NCBI GenBank assembly: GCA_021813505.1
Contig: JAKAKI010000045.1
Span: forward strand, 1-62,898
DNA length: 62,898 nt
Direction: 5' to 3'
DNA from: a bacterium
GTDB taxonomy: Bacteria > Zixibacteria > MSB-5A5 > WJJR01
Shown here: in pieces, positions 26,561 to 35,601 of the stretch
How positions within the stretch are numbered: the first letter of the stretch is position 1
Layout: every line of letters begins with the position of its first letter
Program-made: the position numbers and the translations under genes
Notes under the pieces: model-generated
Databases searched by the model: none
Told to the model about the DNA's origin: nothing
Seen by the model: only the letters and a program-made list of their open reading frames with translations

Positions 26561-27550
26561 TCATCGCAGCGTCGCCTCACCCGAATGGACGATCGTTTCC
26601 TTCTTTCCCTGCTTGATCACCAGCCCGCCGCTCTCGTCAATGGCGACCGCGACGCCGGCAATCTTCAGGCGTCCCTGACGCACGACAACCTTGTTCCCCA
26701 GAAGCAGTGAGCGGCGGCGATAATCAGCCAGGAGCGGGCTCAGGCCTTCCTGACGGAACCGGCGATAGATCGTTTCGAATCTCTGCAGAAACGCCCTGTA
26801 GAACGCCAGGCGTTCGACTGGTGCACCCTTCGCCATCGCCAGCGATCCAGCCGACTTGCGCAAGGCGGAGGGGAAGTCTTTAACAGCATGGGCCACGTTA
26901 ATCCCCACGCCGCAGACCGCGTAGTGTACCCGGTCAACTTCAGCCGACAGCTCCACCAGAACCCCGCAGACCTTTCGGCCCTTGATCAGCCCATCATTGG
27001 GCCACTTGAGTTTCACTTCCAGTCCAAGTTCCGTTTCCGCTGTTTCGGCAAACGCCAGCGCCGCCAAAAGCGACAAACCCGCTGCCTGCGCTGGAATCAC
27101 GGGCGGGCGAAGAATAATCGACGACCAGATTCCCATCCCCGCCGGCGAGTGCCAGTGACGGCCCAATCGCCCGCGCCCTTTCGTCTGCTCCTCCGCGACG
27201 ACGACCGTCCCCTCGGGCGCGCCATGTTCCGCCAGGTCAATGGCCGTTGCATTGGTCGATCCGATTCTCCGGTAGCAATGCAGATGGCGGCCGAAGGACC
27301 GTGTCTTCAAACCCGCCATGATCTCGATATCCGTCATGCGATCCGGCGTGGACGTCAGAACGAGCCGCTGATCATGATCGACTGCGATCACATACCCCAG
27401 TTCCTTCAGTGCTTCGAGCGCGCGCAGAAGCCGCGGCTTGCTGATATTCAGTTCCATCGCCAGCGCACCCATGGCGGGCGCGCGTTTGTGGCTGCGCAGC
27501 AGACCAATGACTTCGGTGGTGACAGGATCGGCCGATGGGGAGATCATCAT
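26561..27550 (-). CDS. birA: Biotin--[acetyl-CoA-carboxylase] ligase with N-terminal DNA-binding domain (BirA)
   Basis: Attaches biotin to carboxyltransferase carrier proteins and, in the bifunctional form, represses biotin genes. The N-terminal 70 residues look like a winged helix (MELNISKPRLLRALEALKELGYVI), then the catalytic core with the biotinyl-AMP loop KGRGRLGRHWHSPAG, LKWPNDGLIKGRKVCGVLVE and GVGINVAH, and the C-terminal SH3-like domain. About 329 residues, like E. coli BirA. ATG at 27550 overlaps the nadC stop in ATGA, indicating translational coupling; ATG 27562 is an alternative. Confidence 0.92.
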   Translation of the reverse strand: MMISPSADPVTTEVIGLLRSHKRAPAMGALAMELNISKPRLLRALEALKELGYVIAVDHDQRLVLTSTPDRMTDIEIMAGLKTRSFGRHLHCYRRIGSTNATAIDLAEHGAPEGTVVVAEEQTKGRGRLGRHWHSPAGMGIWSSIILRPPVIPAQAAGLSLLAALAFAETAETELGLEVKLKWPNDGLIKGRKVCGVLVELSAEVDRVHYAVCGVGINVAHAVKDFPSALRKSAGSLAMAKGAPVERLAFYRAFLQRFETIYRRFRQEGLSPLLADYRRRSLLLGNKVVVRQGRLKIAGVAVAIDESGGLVIKQGKKETIVHSGEATLR

Positions 27551-28443
27551 CGAGTCACCCACTTCATGCTGAAGTCAACCGCAGGCGCCGAGTGAGTGAT
27601 ACCACCCACCGAAATGAAGTCAACCCCGCACCGCGCAATGGATGCAACTGTCTTCGCGCTGACTCCACCCGATGCCTCAATCGTAACGCTGGCCTCGCTT
27701 GTTCGCTCAAACCGGCGGATCTTCCTGACGGCGGCTCGCAGCGCCCCAATGCTGAAGTTATCCAGAAGCAACCACCGGGCACCCAGCGCAAGTGCGACGT
27801 CGATCTCCGCTCGATGATGGATTTCACAGATGACCGGCTTCCGGCCCGCCCCGGCGAGCGCGCGGCGCATCGCCGTTTCCGCACTGCCCACTGCTCCCAC
27901 GTGCGTGTCCTTCACCATCAGCGCATCGTAAAGCCCCAGCCGGTGATTCACCGCGCCACCAATGATGGTCGCGCGCTTTTCAAGATAGCGCCAGCCAGGT
28001 GTGGTCTTGCGCGTGTCCAGTATCCGGGCGGTGCCCTGGGGCAGCAGGTCGGCCAGCGAACGTGTCGCAGTCGCAATCCCGGAAAGATGCGCCAGGAAGT
28101 TGATCGACGTGCGCTCTCCGGTCAGAAGCGCCGCCGCGCGTCCGCGTATCTGGGTGATCAATGCACCCGCACGAAATTCTGCGCCTTCGGCCACTTTCCA
28201 AGTGAACTGACATCGGGGATCCAACTGTCGAAACGTGCTCTCAAACGCGTCCACTCCCGCCAGCACTCCCGGCGATTTCGCAATCAGGTTCGCTCTTCCC
28301 CGAGTCGTGCCGGGACCCAGCGCCTTGACTGTCACGTCGCCGCGCCCGATGTCCTCAGCGAGCGCCTGTCTCACGAGTGAGTCAAGCTGACGGCGATAAG
28401 CACGGACCGGAATTTGAAATGGCGCATCAGCGATCTGCGGCAT
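27547..28443 (-). CDS. nadC: Nicotinate-nucleotide pyrophosphorylase (quinolinate phosphoribosyltransferase)
   Basis: Converts quinolinate and PRPP to nicotinate mononucleotide in NAD synthesis. 298 residues; ALAEDIGRGDVT at the N-terminus, LLTGERTSINFLAHLSGIAT, LDTRKTTPGWRYLEK, GLYDALMVKDTH (usually KDNH) and the phosphate-binding IEASGGV / DFISVGGITHS. The usual GGGxNHR reads GGAVNHR, a small deviation in the active site. Starts ATG 28443; its stop overlaps birA. Confidence 0.94.
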   Translation of the reverse strand: MPQIADAPFQIPVRAYRRQLDSLVRQALAEDIGRGDVTVKALGPGTTRGRANLIAKSPGVLAGVDAFESTFRQLDPRCQFTWKVAEGAEFRAGALITQIRGRAAALLTGERTSINFLAHLSGIATATRSLADLLPQGTARILDTRKTTPGWRYLEKRATIIGGAVNHRLGLYDALMVKDTHVGAVGSAETAMRRALAGAGRKPVICEIHHRAEIDVALALGARWLLLDNFSIGALRAAVRKIRRFERTSEASVTIEASGGVSAKTVASIARCGVDFISVGGITHSAPAVDFSMKWVTR

Positions 28444-28496
28444 TTTCGCTTCCTCTGAGGTGCAGAGTAATCACAATCGATCAGTTTTCACAGAGT

Positions 28497-29540
28497 CTAA
28501 TTTGAGTCCAACAACGGAAGCGGGCACCCCAACCCCCAATTGGGCACGGCATCAAACGCGACCTCTATGCCGGCATCTTGTGCCCACTGGTAGAGTCCCA
28601 CGCCCGCAATCATCGCCCCGTTGTCGGCACACAGATCGGGTGGGGGAACCACGGCCTGCCGCCCCGTTTTTTCGGCCCAAGCCATAACCATCCGTCGCCA
28701 GCGGCGATTGCGCGCCACACCACCCGCCAATCCGACAGTTCCAATCGACAAGTCCTCGGCCGCTCGAAACAAGTTGTCGCACAAAGCCTCGACCACAGCG
28801 ATCTCAAATGACGCCACCCAATCGGCGCGGTCAATCGGCGGACGCTTCCCCGATTGCCGCTGCTCCCAATCTTGCGCGGCGCTGGTCTTCACACCCGAGA
28901 ACGAAAAATCGTACCCTTGGCCATCGAACTTGGCGCGGGGAAATTTCACTGCCGCCGGATTCCCCGACTCGCCCGCCTGGTCCAACGCAGGACCGGCCGG
29001 GTAACCAAACCCCATCCATTTTCCGACTTTGTCCAGCGCCTCCCCCGCGGCATCATCGCGCGTCTGCCCCAGCGGCCGGAATACCCCCCTCCGCTCGACC
29101 AGAACCAGCGACGTGTGGCCGCCGGATGCAATCAACACCAGGTGGGGATATTCAATATCGGGGTCGGCCATCGCCGGCGTGTGCGCATGCCCCTCGAGAT
29201 GATTGACCGGAATTAGCGGAATGCGGCGTGGCTTGCTCAAGGCGCGTGCGTAGGCGACCCCGACCAGCAGGCATCCTACCAAACCCGGTCCCGCTGTCAC
29301 GGCGATCCCCGCCAGGTCGCCAACATCCAAATGGGCCGTATTCAGCGCCTCGTCCACGATCCCAGGCAGTCGCCCCGCGTGCTCGCGTGAAGCGAGCTCC
29401 GGGACAACACCGCCGTAGTCGGCATGTACCGTGTGCGAATAAACAATGTTCGAGAGGATCCGCCCGTCGGGCCCCACAACCCCGGCGGCGGTTTCATCGC
29501 AAGAGGTTTCAATTCCGAGAACTGGTCCGGGTGCGCCCAT
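28497..29540 (-). CDS. tsaD: tRNA N6-threonylcarbamoyladenosine biosynthesis protein TsaD
   Basis: Transfers threonylcarbamoyl to A37 of ANN-decoding tRNAs with TsaB/TsaE. 347 residues. ASKHA-fold motifs: VLGIETSCDETA, VVPELASREHAG, the metal-binding HxxxH in NHLEGHAHT, LIASGGHTSLVLV, FSFSGVKTS and LAGGVARNRRWR. ATG at 29540 or GTG at 29543; the start overlaps the end of ybbR by about 30 bases. Confidence 0.95.
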   Translation of the reverse strand: MGAPGPVLGIETSCDETAAGVVGPDGRILSNIVYSHTVHADYGGVVPELASREHAGRLPGIVDEALNTAHLDVGDLAGIAVTAGPGLVGCLLVGVAYARALSKPRRIPLIPVNHLEGHAHTPAMADPDIEYPHLVLIASGGHTSLVLVERRGVFRPLGQTRDDAAGEALDKVGKWMGFGYPAGPALDQAGESGNPAAVKFPRAKFDGQGYDFSFSGVKTSAAQDWEQRQSGKRPPIDRADWVASFEIAVVEALCDNLFRAAEDLSIGTVGLAGGVARNRRWRRMVMAWAEKTGRQAVVPPPDLCADNGAMIAGVGLYQWAQDAGIEVAFDAVPNWGLGCPLPLLDSN

Positions 29541-30474
29541 CACGCCACACGGTAACCGAATCGGGTGTGATCTTCAACACCCGTAATTGCGCAGGCACAT
29601 GCGTCCAAACCCGCCGCCGGGCGCCAGGCACATCCTTCGCCGACGCCACATAGCCAACCGAGACGGAGTCTGCCGTCAGGCGGGCCATGACCGATTCCGG
29701 TCCGCCTACCAATACACTCACGGTCGATGGCGATACCCCGATCGTGTCGGGAACATCCGGCATGGTGACCTGGACGAGCCGATCGCCGAACTCGCGCTGG
29801 ACATACGCCTCCACAATCCGGTGCAGATGAACCTTCGAAGGGGATATCCGAACGCCATACTCCGGCGGGGGGCTGAGTTCAATATCGCGATCCACCGTCG
29901 CGGACAAATCCGTCAGGCGAACACGGCGGGTGACGACAGACTTGATCCGATCCAGCACTGAGCGTGGTCCGGTCAAATCGACCGAATCCGGTGACCAAAT
30001 CTCCGGACCGACGCACACATGCCCCTGATCGGTCTCGAACGCACAGTTCGAGGCAACCGGTACCCTCTTTTGTGCCACGCGATCGATGACAAGGATCAGA
30101 TCGTCGGGACCGAGAACGTCCAGCACCTTGACCCCTTCAATGCCGGCAAGAGGGACATCTGTCAACGTCAACGGAACCGTCACGACACCCGGTTTGCGTG
30201 TTCGCGAAAGATCAATTGGCCAGCGAAGCTCCTGCCACAGTGTCGGCAACAGCAGTTTGCCCGTGCCGCGCATACGGGTGTCCACCCTGGCCAGAGGTGT
30301 TTCACTCAGAGTCAGTGAGTCTGGAAGATTGATGTAGGAGAATTCGAAGGGTACGTCGATCTCGTATTCGCGGTCGGTGGCGACATGAAACCAAAGCAGC
30401 ATCGCCAGGGCCAGGGCCAGCAGTTTCAGCCCCGGGTTATGGATGATCCTTCTGGGCGAGAGAATGCTGGTCAT
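29509..30474 (-). CDS. YbbR-like domain protein
   Basis: 321 residues. N-terminal membrane helix preceded by the typical HNPGLKLLALALAMLLWFHV, then repeated periplasmic YbbR domains (each a small beta unit with VPV/GPxSxLDxI patterns, e.g. VDLTGPRSVLDRIKSV, VLVGGPESVMARL). YbbR proteins usually accompany and regulate the c-di-AMP cyclase CdaA, but no cyclase gene adjoins it here; the upstream neighbour is lptB, 180 bases away. Confidence 0.85.
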   Translation of the reverse strand: MTSILSPRRIIHNPGLKLLALALAMLLWFHVATDREYEIDVPFEFSYINLPDSLTLSETPLARVDTRMRGTGKLLLPTLWQELRWPIDLSRTRKPGVVTVPLTLTDVPLAGIEGVKVLDVLGPDDLILVIDRVAQKRVPVASNCAFETDQGHVCVGPEIWSPDSVDLTGPRSVLDRIKSVVTRRVRLTDLSATVDRDIELSPPPEYGVRISPSKVHLHRIVEAYVQREFGDRLVQVTMPDVPDTIGVSPSTVSVLVGGPESVMARLTADSVSVGYVASAKDVPGARRRVWTHVPAQLRVLKITPDSVTVWRDGRTRTSSRN

Positions 30475-30524
30475 GAGTCACACAGAGTCGGCGCCTTCGA
30501 GCATTGCTCCTGATCTAGGTGTTG

Positions 30525-30580
30525 ATTGCACCGGCCTGGGAGGGCGAGGCTCCCGCCGAGCCATCTCACCTATGCCGAAC
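30525..30580. repeat. GGGAGGGCGAGGCTCCC repeat between lptB and ybbR
   Basis: A palindromic GGGAG...CTCCC unit followed by GCCGAGCC, a composition often seen in dispersed intergenic repeats. Single copy in this window. The rest of the 180-base gap shows nothing recognisable. Confidence 0.45.
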
Positions 30581-30654
30581 AACGATCCTGACCGCAGGCC
30601 TTGGGAGCCGCTCACATGATATCCGGATACCGTCCCTCGGCGCCACGAGACACC

Positions 30655-31419
30655 TCAATTCAAGCGGAATTTCTCTCCCAGGTAAATCTTTCGGGCCTCA
30701 GGATCATTGGCCAGGAACTCCGCCGTCCCTTCCTTCAGGATATCCCCATCGCACATGATGTAAGCCCGGTCCGTGATGGACAACGTCTCGCGGACATTGT
30801 GGTCGGTGATGAGAATCCCCAGTCCCTTCTGCCTCAGCTTGGCGACAATCGACTGAATGTCCTCGACCGCAATCGGATCGATCCCCGCAAATGGTTCGTC
30901 GAGCAGCATGAACTTCGGCCGTGTCGCCAGCGCGCGGGCGATCTCCACCCGGCGCCGCTCTCCCCCGGACAACTGATAGCCGCGATTCTTCGCGACGTGG
31001 GTGATATTGAGCTCCTCGAGCAATTCCATCAGCCGCTTCTTTCGTTCCGCCCGCGAAAGCCCCTGGGTTTCCAGCACGGCGAGGACATTGTCGGCCACGC
31101 TCATCTTTCGGAAGATCGACGGCTCCTGTGGCAGATATCCGATCCCCAGACGCGCACGCCTGTACATCGGCAAACGCGTAATCGGCTGCTCACCCAGCAG
31201 TACGTCGCCGGTCTCCGGCTTGATGAATCCGATTGTCATGTAGAAAGTGGTGGTCTTGCCCGCGCCATTCGGTCCGAGCAGTCCGACGATCTCTCCGGGG
31301 GCAATCGTCACCGAGACGCCGTTAACCACCCGGCGGCCACGGTATGACTTGACCAGTTCGTGCGTATGCAGGCGGGCGCCGTTGGGCGCACCAACCCCGC
31401 CGGGCTCGATCCCACCCAT
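30655..31419 (-). CDS. lptB: LPS export ABC transporter ATPase LptB
   Basis: Cytoplasmic ATPase energising lipopolysaccharide extraction from the inner membrane. 254 residues: Walker [20 protein letters not shown], the LptB-typical [19 protein letters not shown]-loop region, signature [17 protein letters not shown], Walker [14 protein letters not shown] and switch [11 protein letters not shown]. Here lptB directly follows the pilus secretin gene rather than lptA/lptC. It indicates an LPS-type outer membrane. Confidence 0.95.
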   Translation of the reverse strand: MGGIEPGGVGAPNGARLHTHELVKSYRGRRVVNGVSVTIAPGEIVGLLGPNGAGKTTTFYMTIGFIKPETGDVLLGEQPITRLPMYRRARLGIGYLPQEPSIFRKMSVADNVLAVLETQGLSRAERKKRLMELLEELNITHVAKNRGYQLSGGERRRVEIARALATRPKFMLLDEPFAGIDPIAVEDIQSIVAKLRQKGLGILITDHNVRETLSITDRAYIMCDGDILKEGTAEFLANDPEARKIYLGEKFRLN

Positions 31420-31471
31420 GATCTCAAGATCATGGCGGGGCGCCCGTCGATCAAGCGCTATCTGGCAGAGA

Positions 31472-32788
31472 TCACTCCGCCCTGGGAAGGATGTGCGGCG
31501 AAATGAATATCAGCAGGTCGGATTTCTTCTTTTCAATGGACGTGTGGCGAAAGAGTGATCCGAGAATGGGAATATCCCCCAGCAAGAATATCTTCCGGTG
31601 AGTCTCGATCTTGTTTTCACGCACCAGCCCGCCGATTACGAGGGTGGCGCCATCCAACACCCGCACCGTGGTCTTGACCGTGCGCCGTGCCGTAATCGGC
31701 CGTTCGTTGTTCGCCGGTCCGGTGAATCCTGTGATTTCCTCCACGATCGGCTCCACGTCGAGCGTCACCTGATTGGAATCATTCAACCGGGGTACGACCG
31801 TCAGGGTGATGCCCACCTCCAGGTCCTGGAAGGAAACGATATCCTGGATGATCCCGCCTTCATTGAGGCGGTTCAGCGTCTGCACCGGATAGGTCGTGGT
31901 CACCTTGATGGTGGCCTTCTCGTTTTCGAGAACCGTCACACGCGGATCGGATAACAGGCGTGAAGTACCGTTTTGCTGAAGCGCCTCGAGAAATCCCGTC
32001 ACTTGATCGACACTGAGTGTCCCGACCTGCCAGTTCCGGCTGTCTGCGAACTCGTGCCGGGCAGCGGGTCCTGCAACTTCTGTGGTTGTTGATGAATTCG
32101 ACGCGGTTTGGCTGGCGATGGTCGCCGAAAGCCGGGTCGGCCAGCTCAATCCCACTCCGATTTGATCGTCGATATCGGTCTCGACAAACTTGACACCGAT
32201 CTCGAACTGCGGCACAGGCACATCCAATGAATCAACCAGAGCTTCCAGGGCCGGCATCAGCGGCGTGGCTTCCGTAAGAACAAGCACCGGCCGCCCGGTG
32301 CTGACAGCCGCGCCTGATTCGATACCGGCAGCCGAAGATGCCGTGCTGACGACTTCGATCTTCCCCCGCGATGAAAGGACACTGGTCAGTACCTGCTTGA
32401 TAGCCTGCGGATCGGCATAGCGCAGGGTGATGACCTTATGGGTCAGCCCCTCCGGCGCATCCTTTCCCGGTGTCATCACGACCAGAACTTTATCGGTCCA
32501 AAAGTAAGAATACCCGTTGGCCTGCACGATGGTGTTGAGCGCAACCGGCCAGTCGACATTTGCAAGCTGGACATTAATGTCCCCTTTGACATCCGGCCCG
32601 GCGACGAGATTGAATCCGACCTGTTTCGCCAGGGCCGAAAGAACCGTCTGAATGTCGGTATTCGAGAATTGCAGACTAACCGCTCGTGGTCCGGGCTGGG
32701 CATGCGCGCTTTGCACACCAAGCAGGATCACCAGCGACAGGACCGATCGGGTCCACCGGCGAAGGTATCTCGATTTCCTCATGATCAA
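31472..32788 (-). CDS. pilQ: Type IV pilus secretin PilQ
   Basis: Outer-membrane pore for the pilus. 438 residues, short for PilQ: signal ([15 protein letters not shown]), one STN/N0-type domain ([29 protein letters not shown]), one N1-like domain ([21 protein letters not shown]), then the secretin barrel ([38 protein letters not shown] through [28 protein letters not shown]). AMIN domains found in many PilQ proteins are missing. Start ATG 32788 overlaps the pilP stop as ATGA. Confidence 0.93.
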   Translation of the reverse strand: MIMRKSRYLRRWTRSVLSLVILLGVQSAHAQPGPRAVSLQFSNTDIQTVLSALAKQVGFNLVAGPDVKGDINVQLANVDWPVALNTIVQANGYSYFWTDKVLVVMTPGKDAPEGLTHKVITLRYADPQAIKQVLTSVLSSRGKIEVVSTASSAAGIESGAAVSTGRPVLVLTEATPLMPALEALVDSLDVPVPQFEIGVKFVETDIDDQIGVGLSWPTRLSATIASQTASNSSTTTEVAGPAARHEFADSRNWQVGTLSVDQVTGFLEALQQNGTSRLLSDPRVTVLENEKATIKVTTTYPVQTLNRLNEGGIIQDIVSFQDLEVGITLTVVPRLNDSNQVTLDVEPIVEEITGFTGPANNERPITARRTVKTTVRVLDGATLVIGGLVRENKIETHRKIFLLGDIPILGSLFRHTSIEKKKSDLLIFISPHILPRAE

Positions 32789-33279
32789 TTCCCATCCCCC
32801 ATTGCCTTCGTCCCACCAGCCGATAGCGTGATGTGCCGGCGGTCGGTGACCCGCTCAAGCTCAACTTTATCCGCGGTAATCGCGTGCACCCGCCATTGGC
32901 CAACCTTGTCGCCAGGTTTCAGGATATTTCCACCGATGACGCACACCGGCTTGTCCCCGGCGGTCATTATCCCCTGAAGCACCGGCACAGCCACCGCTTC
33001 CGGGGGCGCATCGGACGACTTCGAGGTGGTGGTTGTCGGGGCGCAACGAAAGGGATCAACCGTCCATTCCGTCGCGAAGCTGGCGGTCGATGGCACCATC
33101 TGGACCGACACTGCAGCCGCCATGACCGGCGCGGCCGCTGCCTTAGTCGAGGCGGCCTCTGTCTTTTCCTGAAGTGCCGGTGACGCTCCGTAATGCTTCC
33201 ACGGCTGGTTATAGATGCCCCAGATAACCGCCAGAACGAGAATGGCGAAGATCACCTGTTTTCTCTTTTTCTCCGTCAT
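32785..33279 (-). CDS. pilP: PilP-like pilus assembly protein
   Basis: 164 residues: N-terminal membrane anchor (KRKQVIFAILVLAVIWGIYN), an Ala/Thr-rich linker, and a small beta domain (VPVLQGIMTAGDKPVCVIGGNILKPGDKVGQWRVHAI) like the C-terminal domain of PilP/GspC that contacts the secretin. Unlike classic lipoprotein PilP, it is anchored by a helix as GspC is. ATG at 33279 is the anchor start; the longer open frame is shadow. Assignment rests mainly on position between pilO and the secretin. Confidence 0.75.
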   Translation of the reverse strand: MTEKKRKQVIFAILVLAVIWGIYNQPWKHYGASPALQEKTEAASTKAAAAPVMAAAVSVQMVPSTASFATEWTVDPFRCAPTTTTSKSSDAPPEAVAVPVLQGIMTAGDKPVCVIGGNILKPGDKVGQWRVHAITADKVELERVTDRRHITLSAGGTKAMGDGN

Positions 33280-33280
33280 C

Positions 33281-33889
33281 TTAGAGCCCTGCTTTTCTGG
33301 GCAACTCACCCGGTCCGGCGACATTGAGGGTGAGGAGTATTGCTTTCCCGGTGAACGCGACTTGTTCACCGTCGTCGCTCCGACTCCACTGGCATGAGTT
33401 CCACGTTCGAAAATCCGGACGGTGTTCGATTTCATCCAGCCACGCACCCAAGGCAAAAAAGCTGCCTTCGGCCGATACGGCGAACACGAGCGTGTCCAGC
33501 CGAATCCCGCTGGGAACGGAGCCGCCACTCGAGTGGGCGACTCTGAGCAGACTCGGCAGTTCCGGTTCCGCTTGAGGACGCTCGAGACCCAGCCGTTGTC
33601 CCGCCTGGCGTATCACCGAGGCCAGTCCATCGATGTCTCGCGAAGAGCCGAAACTCGTCAGACACGAATCGAGCACGCGATGGCATGAGTCGACGGCCCG
33701 CAACACAGTGGGCACCTCACCCATCCGTTCTTTGATGGCGGCGAGCTCCCGGTCGCAATCCGCGTGCTCCTGTTGGGCAACGTTGATTCGCCGCGTGAAG
33801 ATCGGACGTAACGCCAGTCCCCACACCGACCACAGCGCGATGGCCAGCGCCACCCAGCGAGCCCATATCGGGACTTGGCGCATATTCAT
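33281..33889 (-). CDS. pilO: PilO-like pilus assembly protein
   Basis: 202 residues: one N-terminal helix (PIWARWVALAIALWSVWGLAL), a coiled-coil stretch (INVAQQEHADCDRELAAIKERM), and a C-terminal ferredoxin-like half (LDTLVFAVSAEGSFFALGAWLDEIEHRP) typical of PilO/GspM. ATG 33889 overlaps the stop of the preceding PilM-PilN gene (ATGA). PilO heterodimerises with PilN in the inner-membrane alignment complex. Confidence 0.8.
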   Translation of the reverse strand: MNMRQVPIWARWVALAIALWSVWGLALRPIFTRRINVAQQEHADCDRELAAIKERMGEVPTVLRAVDSCHRVLDSCLTSFGSSRDIDGLASVIRQAGQRLGLERPQAEPELPSLLRVAHSSGGSVPSGIRLDTLVFAVSAEGSFFALGAWLDEIEHRPDFRTWNSCQWSRSDDGEQVAFTGKAILLTLNVAGPGELPRKAGL

Positions 33890-35586
33890 TTGGCCGCTCC
33901 CTGTGTGGCGCCGGAAGGTCGAATCTCCACAACGAATGAGGCGTAGCGCTTCCCATGCCAATCGACAGCACGGTCGGACACAACCCGCGCCGATCCCTCT
34001 CCGGCAAATCGGTCGATGCGACTAATCCAAGCAGCATAGATCAATGAGTGCGGACGATCCGACGGGCTCAGCTTGCCCTCCAGCCTCGCGAAGGGCAGTG
34101 CACTTCCGGGTATCACTGATTCGGAAGACTCGAAACTCAGCGTCGCGAGTTCGGCACTAGCAGGAACCGTCGATGTGATAGATTTGACCAGCGGCATCCA
34201 GGGATGGGAACGCGCCGTAAGATCGCGATTGAAGGTACCGATTCCGGCAAGAAGTCCGGAAACTCGTTCGATTTCAGCGGCCGGGGCCGAATGTTGCAGG
34301 GAATACAATTCATGGGCCGCGTCTGACGCCGATCGGTTGGCCATGTCCAGTTGCATCCACAGGAGTACCGTCCAGGCCAGGAAGGATACGGCGGAGAAAA
34401 CAAATACCGCGCGCCCGATATTGTTGAATAGATGATGCGTCCGCGCCGCAACCAGCTTTGGCGGCGACAGATCGATGGTCGTCTGGCCGCTCGCCGCCAG
34501 GGCCGCTACTGTCAGTAGCCCTGGATTCGCGCGCACCCACTCACCCACCGGCGCCGCGAGCCGTTCCGTCAAAGGTTCAAGCGCATCGATCACGGCAACC
34601 GGCAACCCCAGTCGCTCCGGCCAGTCAGTGATCAATGGGGCAACTGCCTGGGGCAATCCCATCAATTCGAGCCTGTCCGGCGCAAACTGCGGATACGCCC
34701 CGGAGTGGAACTCGAGGGCATCGCCGATAGACCGGCCCATGTCCTTAAGCCAACTGGCCGCAACCGCAGGACCAGGTTCCGGCGCTGATCCAAGCCGTGC
34801 ATTCAAATCCTGTGTTGAACCCAGATCATACTGGAATTGCAGTTGGCCGTGCCGGAAGACCATGAAAGAACCACGGCTCATCGTCCAGATGGCACAGGCG
34901 ACGACCTGCTCATCACTGTCTTTGGCGAGAATGGCCGCCTTGCTCAGCGGACGATTGGCACCGGAAATCGTGACGCCTTCCAGCCGCCAGCCCGCGTCTT
35001 CGACAGCCCCCAGCACCGCTCCCGCATCTGCGCGAGGGACTGCTACAAGCGTCACGGTCAGATTCTTGTTTGGACCAGGGGCGAAACTGAACCCGAATAG
35101 CGCATCATCGGTCTTGAGTGAAAACGGAATCAGCTTCTGCCCCTCCCAGATTGCCGCCGCCAATCGCTGGCGCTTGGGGAGAAGGGGAAGCGAGAATTGC
35201 CTGACAACGCCACGGCTGGCGGACACCGCCACTTGGGCGCGAACTTTCCCGGATGGCTCGAATTCACGCAGAAGACTTGCGAGTTCAGTTCGCGAGGGGG
35301 TCTTCTCAAACTCGGCGGCCAAAATACGGTTCAGGGGCTGGCTTCGGCCCGAATGCGCCACACTGACAATGACGACATGGTTCCCGTCGAATTCAATTCC
35401 CGCAACCGACCCTTTACCGAAACGGCGCCCGTCGGTCCATTTCAGCACCGTGGGCTGGTTATTGTGCTCGCGGTCGTTTGCCTCGGGCCGGCGCAGCTCG
35501 ACGCTCATGGGCCTGAGCACTTGTGCCACGGGTTGCTCCACGTCAGAGGCGCCCAGGGGTGGCGTGATGGTGATTGGGTCAGGCAT
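33886..35586 (-). CDS. PilM-PilN fusion, type IV pilus inner-membrane platform protein
   Basis: 566 residues that combine two normally separate proteins. Residues about 50-370 are a PilM-like actin fold (SVAGIEFDGNHVVIVSVAHSG, AVSASRGVVRQFSLPLLP, EGQKLIPFSL). After about 390 a membrane helix (FVFSAVSFLAWTVLLWMQLDMAN) is followed by a periplasmic PilN/GspL-like domain (ELYSLQHSAPAAEIERVSGLL, MPLVKSITSTVPASAELATLSF). The layout resembles GspL of type II secretion. Gene order prepilins - pilMN - pilO - pilP - pilQ supports the assignment. Confidence 0.85.
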   Translation of the reverse strand: MPDPITITPPLGASDVEQPVAQVLRPMSVELRRPEANDREHNNQPTVLKWTDGRRFGKGSVAGIEFDGNHVVIVSVAHSGRSQPLNRILAAEFEKTPSRTELASLLREFEPSGKVRAQVAVSASRGVVRQFSLPLLPKRQRLAAAIWEGQKLIPFSLKTDDALFGFSFAPGPNKNLTVTLVAVPRADAGAVLGAVEDAGWRLEGVTISGANRPLSKAAILAKDSDEQVVACAIWTMSRGSFMVFRHGQLQFQYDLGSTQDLNARLGSAPEPGPAVAASWLKDMGRSIGDALEFHSGAYPQFAPDRLELMGLPQAVAPLITDWPERLGLPVAVIDALEPLTERLAAPVGEWVRANPGLLTVAALAASGQTTIDLSPPKLVAARTHHLFNNIGRAVFVFSAVSFLAWTVLLWMQLDMANRSASDAAHELYSLQHSAPAAEIERVSGLLAGIGTFNRDLTARSHPWMPLVKSITSTVPASAELATLSFESSESVIPGSALPFARLEGKLSPSDRPHSLIYAAWISRIDRFAGEGSARVVSDRAVDWHGKRYASFVVEIRPSGATQGAAK

Positions 35587-35601
35587 GGCCGGATGGAAGT
35601 C

